This document shows, piece after piece, positions 60,948-64,000 of a stretch of 64,000 nucleotides of DNA (positions are counted from its first letter, which is position 1; every line of letters begins with the position of its first letter). Made by a program: the position numbers and the translations under genes. Below the pieces are notes generated by a model that did not search any database, was not told the DNA's origin, and saw only the letters and a program-made list of their open reading frames with translations. This DNA comes from CBFHMJ01 sp965656875 (lineage in GTDB: Bacteria > Pseudomonadota > Gammaproteobacteria > Enterobacterales > Alteromonadaceae), in NCBI GenBank assembly GCA_965656875.1, contig CBFHMJ010000016.1, positions 1-64,000 on the forward strand. The letters are read 5' to 3'.

Positions 60948-61562
60948 ATGACTCAAGCAGAAATTATCGTGCTCGCAAACTCTGTTAAACACGGACAGCA
61001 CTGTGTTGCTGGAAAGTGTATAAATACAGGGAATTGGATTCGACCGGTTTCTAATGCAAATGGAGCCGAATTAAGCCATGAACAAGCCAAATGCCAAAAT
61101 CCCTATGGCACTTTTGGTGTTAAGCCGCTTCAAAAAATTAGAATGGGGTTTTCGCAACATGTTCCTCTTTTACATCAACCAGAAAATTATCTGATTGATG
61201 GTAACTTGTGGCGGCAAAACTATTCGATTAAAGAAGCTGAGTTAGCAGCCCACCTCGACACTCCAGTTGATCTATGGGGGCATGGTAATAGAGTGGAACA
61301 CTCTCTAATTACTATGGGTCGTTATAATATTGCTCAATCCCTTTACCTCGTAAAGGTTGAAAATCTCAATTTATGCGCTACCGATGATGGGAAAAGAAGA
61401 GCTTTATTTGACTACAATGGAAGTGCCTACGACTTAGCTGTTACCGATCCGAAATTTGACGAGATTTTGAGGGAGCAGCGTGGACTAAACGGTATTCTTT
61501 GTATTAGCTTAGGTGAAGAATATCAAGGATATTGCTACAAGCTTGTAGCCACAATCTTTTGA
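60948..61562 (+). CDS. Dual OB-fold domain protein (DuOB-like)
   Basis: A 204-aa protein with two halves of similar beta-rich character. The first contains IIVLANSVKHGQHCVAGKCINTGNWIRPVSNANGAEL, the hallmark start of the dual-OB family (named in Pfam as DuOB-type). The second has ITMGRYNIAQSLYLVKVENLNL and GILCISLGEEYQGYCYKLVATIF. It probably binds nucleic acid or nucleotide through OB folds. It is followed after 8 bp by a DUF488 gene and then a DUF4326 gene; I recall these three families occurring together in accessory regions. Start ATG 60948 with TAGGATG ribosome site. Confidence 0.72.
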   Translation: MTQAEIIVLANSVKHGQHCVAGKCINTGNWIRPVSNANGAELSHEQAKCQNPYGTFGVKPLQKIRMGFSQHVPLLHQPENYLIDGNLWRQNYSIKEAELAAHLDTPVDLWGHGNRVEHSLITMGRYNIAQSLYLVKVENLNLCATDDGKRRALFDYNGSAYDLAVTDPKFDEILREQRGLNGILCISLGEEYQGYCYKLVATIF

Positions 61563-61570
61563 GGTCTTTT

Positions 61571-62011
61571 ATGGATATTTATACGATTGGATTTACCAAA
61601 AAAAATGCCGAAACATTTTTTAATTTCTTAAAGAGGTCGAATGTCAAAACACTAATTGATGTTCGTTTAAACAACGTATCTCAACTGGCAGGGTTTGCCA
61701 AAAGGGATGACTTGAAATTCTTTTTAAATGAACTTTGCGGTGCAGATTACGTGCACTCACCTGAACTAGCCCCTACTAAAGATATTTTGAATTCCTACAA
61801 GAAAGGCGATATGCCTTGGGAAGTTTACGAGGATAAATTTCTAAACTTGATGGGGCAGAGGAACATTGAGAAGTCAATAAAGCCAGCATTGCTTGATCAT
61901 GGTTGTTTATTATGCAGTGAGCATGAGCCGCACCTTTGCCATAGAAGACTTGTAGTTGAATATCTTAATCAACATTCAGACTTAGACTTAAAAGTGAAGC
62001 ATTTATACTAA
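61571..62011 (+). CDS. DUF488-family protein
   Basis: 146 aa from ATG 61571 (MDIYTIGFTKKNAETFF), with GAGG just upstream; a TTG at 61532 inside the previous gene is unlikely. Family blocks are TIGFTKKNAETFFNFLKRSNVKTLIDVRLNNVSQLAGFAKRDDLKFFL and LLCSEHEPHLCHRRLVVEYL, where the C-x-E-H/D-x-x-x-C-H-R-R motif (two Cys, two His) is the conserved putative metal or catalytic site. DUF488 proteins are thought to act on nucleic acids or nucleotides, but no activity is established to my knowledge. Middle gene of the module; its stop overlaps the next start by one base. Confidence 0.87.
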   Translation: MDIYTIGFTKKNAETFFNFLKRSNVKTLIDVRLNNVSQLAGFAKRDDLKFFLNELCGADYVHSPELAPTKDILNSYKKGDMPWEVYEDKFLNLMGQRNIEKSIKPALLDHGCLLCSEHEPHLCHRRLVVEYLNQHSDLDLKVKHLY

Positions 62012-62616
62012 TGTCTACCGTGTTAATTCTTTATCCGAAGCTCTTTAATTGCTATTCGAAGTTCTCGAGAAAAGTTATGAGAATAACCTCGAGTCTTGGT
62101 TCGGCTACATTGGTGTATCCAGACGACCCAAATGGTTTAATTGCAAAGCTCTGTGATGAAGCCCCAGAAAAAATGACTATCAAGGAGTCTGCCAGTTGGA
62201 CCCCTAATGATATAACTCATGCCATTGTTTTCGACGATGGTGAAGAGTTCATAGAAGAAACAGCGCTATTAAAAGAAAACGGAAAACCATTAAGGATTAT
62301 TGAAATTTCCATAACACGAGTTATAAACATCAAAACTGAGACGGATTACCAATCAGAGAAAAGTACACCAAGTTATGAGTATATCGGAAGGGGCTCCTAT
62401 TGGGGAAACCCTTACTCTATGTATGAGGAAGGGGATGATCGTGAAGAAGTTATACGGAAATACAAATATGACTTTGATTATGAAAAATTCCCAAACAAAG
62501 AAAAGTCTGAGGTATACAAGTTGGCAGGAAAACGCTTGGGCTGTTTTTGTAAACCGCAAGCATGTCACGGGGATGTTCTTGCAGACTATCTGAATTCATG
62601 GGATGACGGAAAGTAA
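62011..62616 (+). CDS. DUF4326-containing protein with unknown N-terminal domain
   Basis: 201 aa. The C-terminal half (about 125-201) is DUF4326: YIGRGSYWGNPYSM...YKLAGKRLGCFCKPQACHGDVLADYL, with the CFCKPxxCHGD motif (Cys, Cys, His, Asp) that parallels the Cys/His motif of the DUF488 partner. The N-terminal ~110 residues (VLILYPKLFNCYSKFSRKVMRITSSL, PEKMTIKESASWTPNDITHAIVFDDGEEF) are SLOG-like in flavour (nucleotide-binding Rossmann pattern) but not certain. Coupled to DUF488 by a one-base overlap. It ends three bases before a candidate attC site. Confidence 0.8.
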   Translation: MSTVLILYPKLFNCYSKFSRKVMRITSSLGSATLVYPDDPNGLIAKLCDEAPEKMTIKESASWTPNDITHAIVFDDGEEFIEETALLKENGKPLRIIEISITRVINIKTETDYQSEKSTPSYEYIGRGSYWGNPYSMYEEGDDREEVIRKYKYDFDYEKFPNKEKSEVYKLAGKRLGCFCKPQACHGDVLADYLNSWDDGK

Positions 62617-62618
62617 GC

Positions 62619-62671
62619 GCTTAACAAGGCGCTGCTGTCGGACAAATTTGCCGCAGAGCGCGGCGTTATGA
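62619..62671 (+). other. Candidate integron attC site
   Basis: GCTTAAC (62619-62625) is a perfect RYYYAAC box and GTTATGA (62665-62671) a partial GTTRRRY box. Between them the arms GGCGCTGCTGTCGG and CCGCAGAGCGC are complementary with two unpaired bases on the left arm only, as in the extrahelical bases of attC hairpins. The site is short (53 bp) and lies 3 bp after the stop of the DUF4326 gene, the normal place for attC in a cassette. No integrase is in the window. Confidence 0.55.
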
Positions 62672-62689
62672 GTCTTAGCGGAGAACTCT

Positions 62690-62983
62690 ATGCATTACGT
62701 CCGAATGAAAGAAATAGGGAAAGTTGCGATTCCTCGTGAAGGAACCCCAGAGTGGCAAATTTTACAAAAGCAAATTAAAGATAATGAGAACAATCCATTC
62801 TTAAAAGAGTATTCGAAGAAAATAATCAACGAAGCCGTAGCCACTTGCGAAGTACAAAAGTTAAATGGAGCTGGCTTGCCAGCAGATACATTGTTACCTT
62901 ATATCCCCGCTCGATTGAGCGAGGGTTTACGGCTCAAATTGCTAAGCCTCTTCACAAACTACCTATCACCAATACTCACCTAA
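62690..62983 (+). CDS. Small hypothetical protein after the attC-like site
   Basis: 97 aa starting MHYVRMKEIGKVAIPREGTPEW; GGAGA lies 6 bases before ATG 62690, and an internal ATG is at 62705. A basic, Lys/Asn-rich helical N-terminal half (QIKDNENNPFLKEYSKKIINEAVATC) is followed by a leucine-rich tail. No family recognised. Position directly after the attC-like site suggests a cassette gene; no second attC is visible behind it. Confidence 0.5.
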   Translation: MHYVRMKEIGKVAIPREGTPEWQILQKQIKDNENNPFLKEYSKKIINEAVATCEVQKLNGAGLPADTLLPYIPARLSEGLRLKLLSLFTNYLSPILT

Positions 62984-63504
62984 AACACAGTTCTGTGTAC
63001 GCCAATATATTTACATCAAGATAATAAACAAACAGATCAGGTCAATTGAACATCTTTGTAGTCGTTAAACGTCCATTTTATTTGCTGTTTTGTTACATTT
63101 TTGTTGTCAGTGTGGTATCAATAACAATTGATGTACCAAGAAAAGTGCCTTAGGTTTAATAACAGGCACGGCTAAAAATAATAAGGTGCCATCATGACTA
63201 AAAACCGGGACGAGAAATGAACAAATTGCAGCCTGACTATATTAGGAAAATAACTAAATGGTGATTTAAATTAGTTATTTACTGATAAATAGTCTCCTAT
63301 TCTGTATCCCGGAAGCGAATGTATAATTCTGGTTGGTTTTAACTATAGAATCAGGCTTCACGTTTGTCTCATCTGTCTTCATGTCCCTTTAACTGTGATA
63401 CTCTACCCTTGTTCGGGCCTCAGATTAGTCCTGGATTGTGAGTAGGTGCATTTACGATTATTTTACATATGTGGTTAGCTCATATTTTTACAAGGTGATT
63501 TTGC
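62984..63504. other. Intergenic region at the right border of the island
   Basis: About 520 bp, AT-rich, containing TCAATAACAATTGATGTA (63117-63134, a partial palindrome TCAAT...ATTGA) and the leader of the LysR gene. No ORF with support. Confidence 0.4.
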
Positions 63505-64000
63505 ATGACAGAACGTAGTACGTTGCCACCCCTTAAGTCGCTCGTTGCAGCAGAGGCTGTCATCAGAAATAAAAGTGTTGCTAAAGCAGCAAATGAACTC
63601 AATTTGACACCATCAGCTATCAGCCAGCAACTCAGGGTGTTAGAAGGTGCGATGAAGCTTTCGCTGTTTAAGCGCTCAAAGGGGCGCGTTGATCTAAAAC
63701 CTGAATACGAAAACTATTTTAAAGAAATAACCCGGTCACTGGATATTATTCAGGCGGCTGGCAATCATCTTAAACGAGCACCGGTAAACATGACGCTAAC
63801 CGTGTCTGTTGTTCCATCATTTGCGTCGCTGTGTTTACTGCCGGTATTGCATGAATTCAGTGAGCATAATCCCAGCGTGCAATTGAATATTATCAGTAGC
63901 CTGGAGCTGGCGAACTTTGGCACGGATGATTTGGATTTATCGATTCGATACACGGCAGATACCAGCGATAAATCGCTGATCTTTGAGAAGTTGCGTGATG
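63505..64000 (+). CDS. LysR-family regulator, GcvA-like (cut by window end)
   Basis: The first 165 codons of a LysR protein from ATG 63505 with AAGGTGA upstream. HTH: LPPLKSLVAAEAVIRNKSVAKAANELNLTPSAISQQLRVLEGAMKLSLFKRSKGRVDL; the effector domain begins LTVSVVPSFASLCLLPVLHEFSEHNPSVQLNI, as in GcvA-type regulators. The frame remains open to the window edge. Confidence 0.9.
   Translation, partial: MTERSTLPPLKSLVAAEAVIRNKSVAKAANELNLTPSAISQQLRVLEGAMKLSLFKRSKGRVDLKPEYENYFKEITRSLDIIQAAGNHLKRAPVNMTLTVSVVPSFASLCLLPVLHEFSEHNPSVQLNIISSLELANFGTDDLDLSIRYTADTSDKSLIFEKLRD

Noticed and set aside
1..64000. CRISPR arrays, tRNA or rRNA genes, prophage
   Set aside because: No regularly spaced short repeats, no cloverleaf or rRNA-like stretches, and no run of phage structural genes were seen.

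Overview
The window looks like the chromosome of a marine or saline-water gammaproteobacterium. Evidence for this is three large TonB-dependent receptors, a receptor/tryptophan-halogenase/SapC/DUF6445 cluster, a BCCT osmolyte transporter, a CosR/EctR-like MarR regulator, and DUF3302-HlyD and E. coli-like ManB/CpsG homologues. I cannot name the genus. There are no rRNA or tRNA genes, no CRISPR array and no intact prophage.

Layout. 1-3100 is a graveyard of insertion sequences (two IS3 elements, IS21, IS66), one of which cut off the tail of a probable polymorphic toxin next to its presumed immunity gene. 3102-11237 holds an ABC ATPase, an FtsX-type permease and an AttH-like lipocalin-fold protein, normally one unit, here split by a 1147-aa gene of unknown function. 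11233-12581 is a rearranged junction: a MITE has interrupted a membrane-protein gene, and the attH-end/gene-end/MITE-start segment has been duplicated in tandem. 12671-14591 holds a VOC protein and an unknown protein.

14783-21064 is a LacI-type operator followed by TonB receptor, tryptophan halogenase, SapC and DUF6445, a glycan-uptake style cluster; manB follows on the other strand. 23021-32173 carries a BCCT transporter and a second TonB receptor, a TPR-sulfotransferase, a MarR regulator, a DUF898 membrane protein and an M48 protease. 32620-38500 carries a PAS chemoreceptor, an Oar-like TonB receptor and an OxyR-like LysR protein that lacks the peroxidatic cysteine. 38940-41310 is beta-carbonic anhydrase plus a SulP anion transporter, probably for bicarbonate handling. 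Further on are an intact MITE, a well-translated-looking unknown EF-hand protein, and about 1.9 kb of AT-rich non-coding DNA.

45944-48357 is a DsrE-PPOX operon with a divergent LysR regulator. 48627-51658 holds an orphan CheW protein, a DUF2798 protein and two unknowns. 52087-56808 looks like an envelope operon: outer-membrane barrel, HtrA-like protease, DUF4136 lipoprotein, DUF3302 protein, HlyD adaptor, DUF3313 lipoprotein. 57032-59801 has two coupled GNAT acetyltransferases divergent from a MocR regulator. 60151-62983 is an AT-rich acquired island with an unknown gene, a dual-OB/DUF488/DUF4326 three-gene module and one or two integron attC-like sites. The window ends inside a LysR gene.

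The best leads for undescribed biology are the 1147-aa protein inside the AttH transporter locus, the dual-OB/DUF488/DUF4326 module with attC-like sites, the MITE family and its tandem rearrangement, and the OxyR paralogue with His in place of the sensing cysteine.
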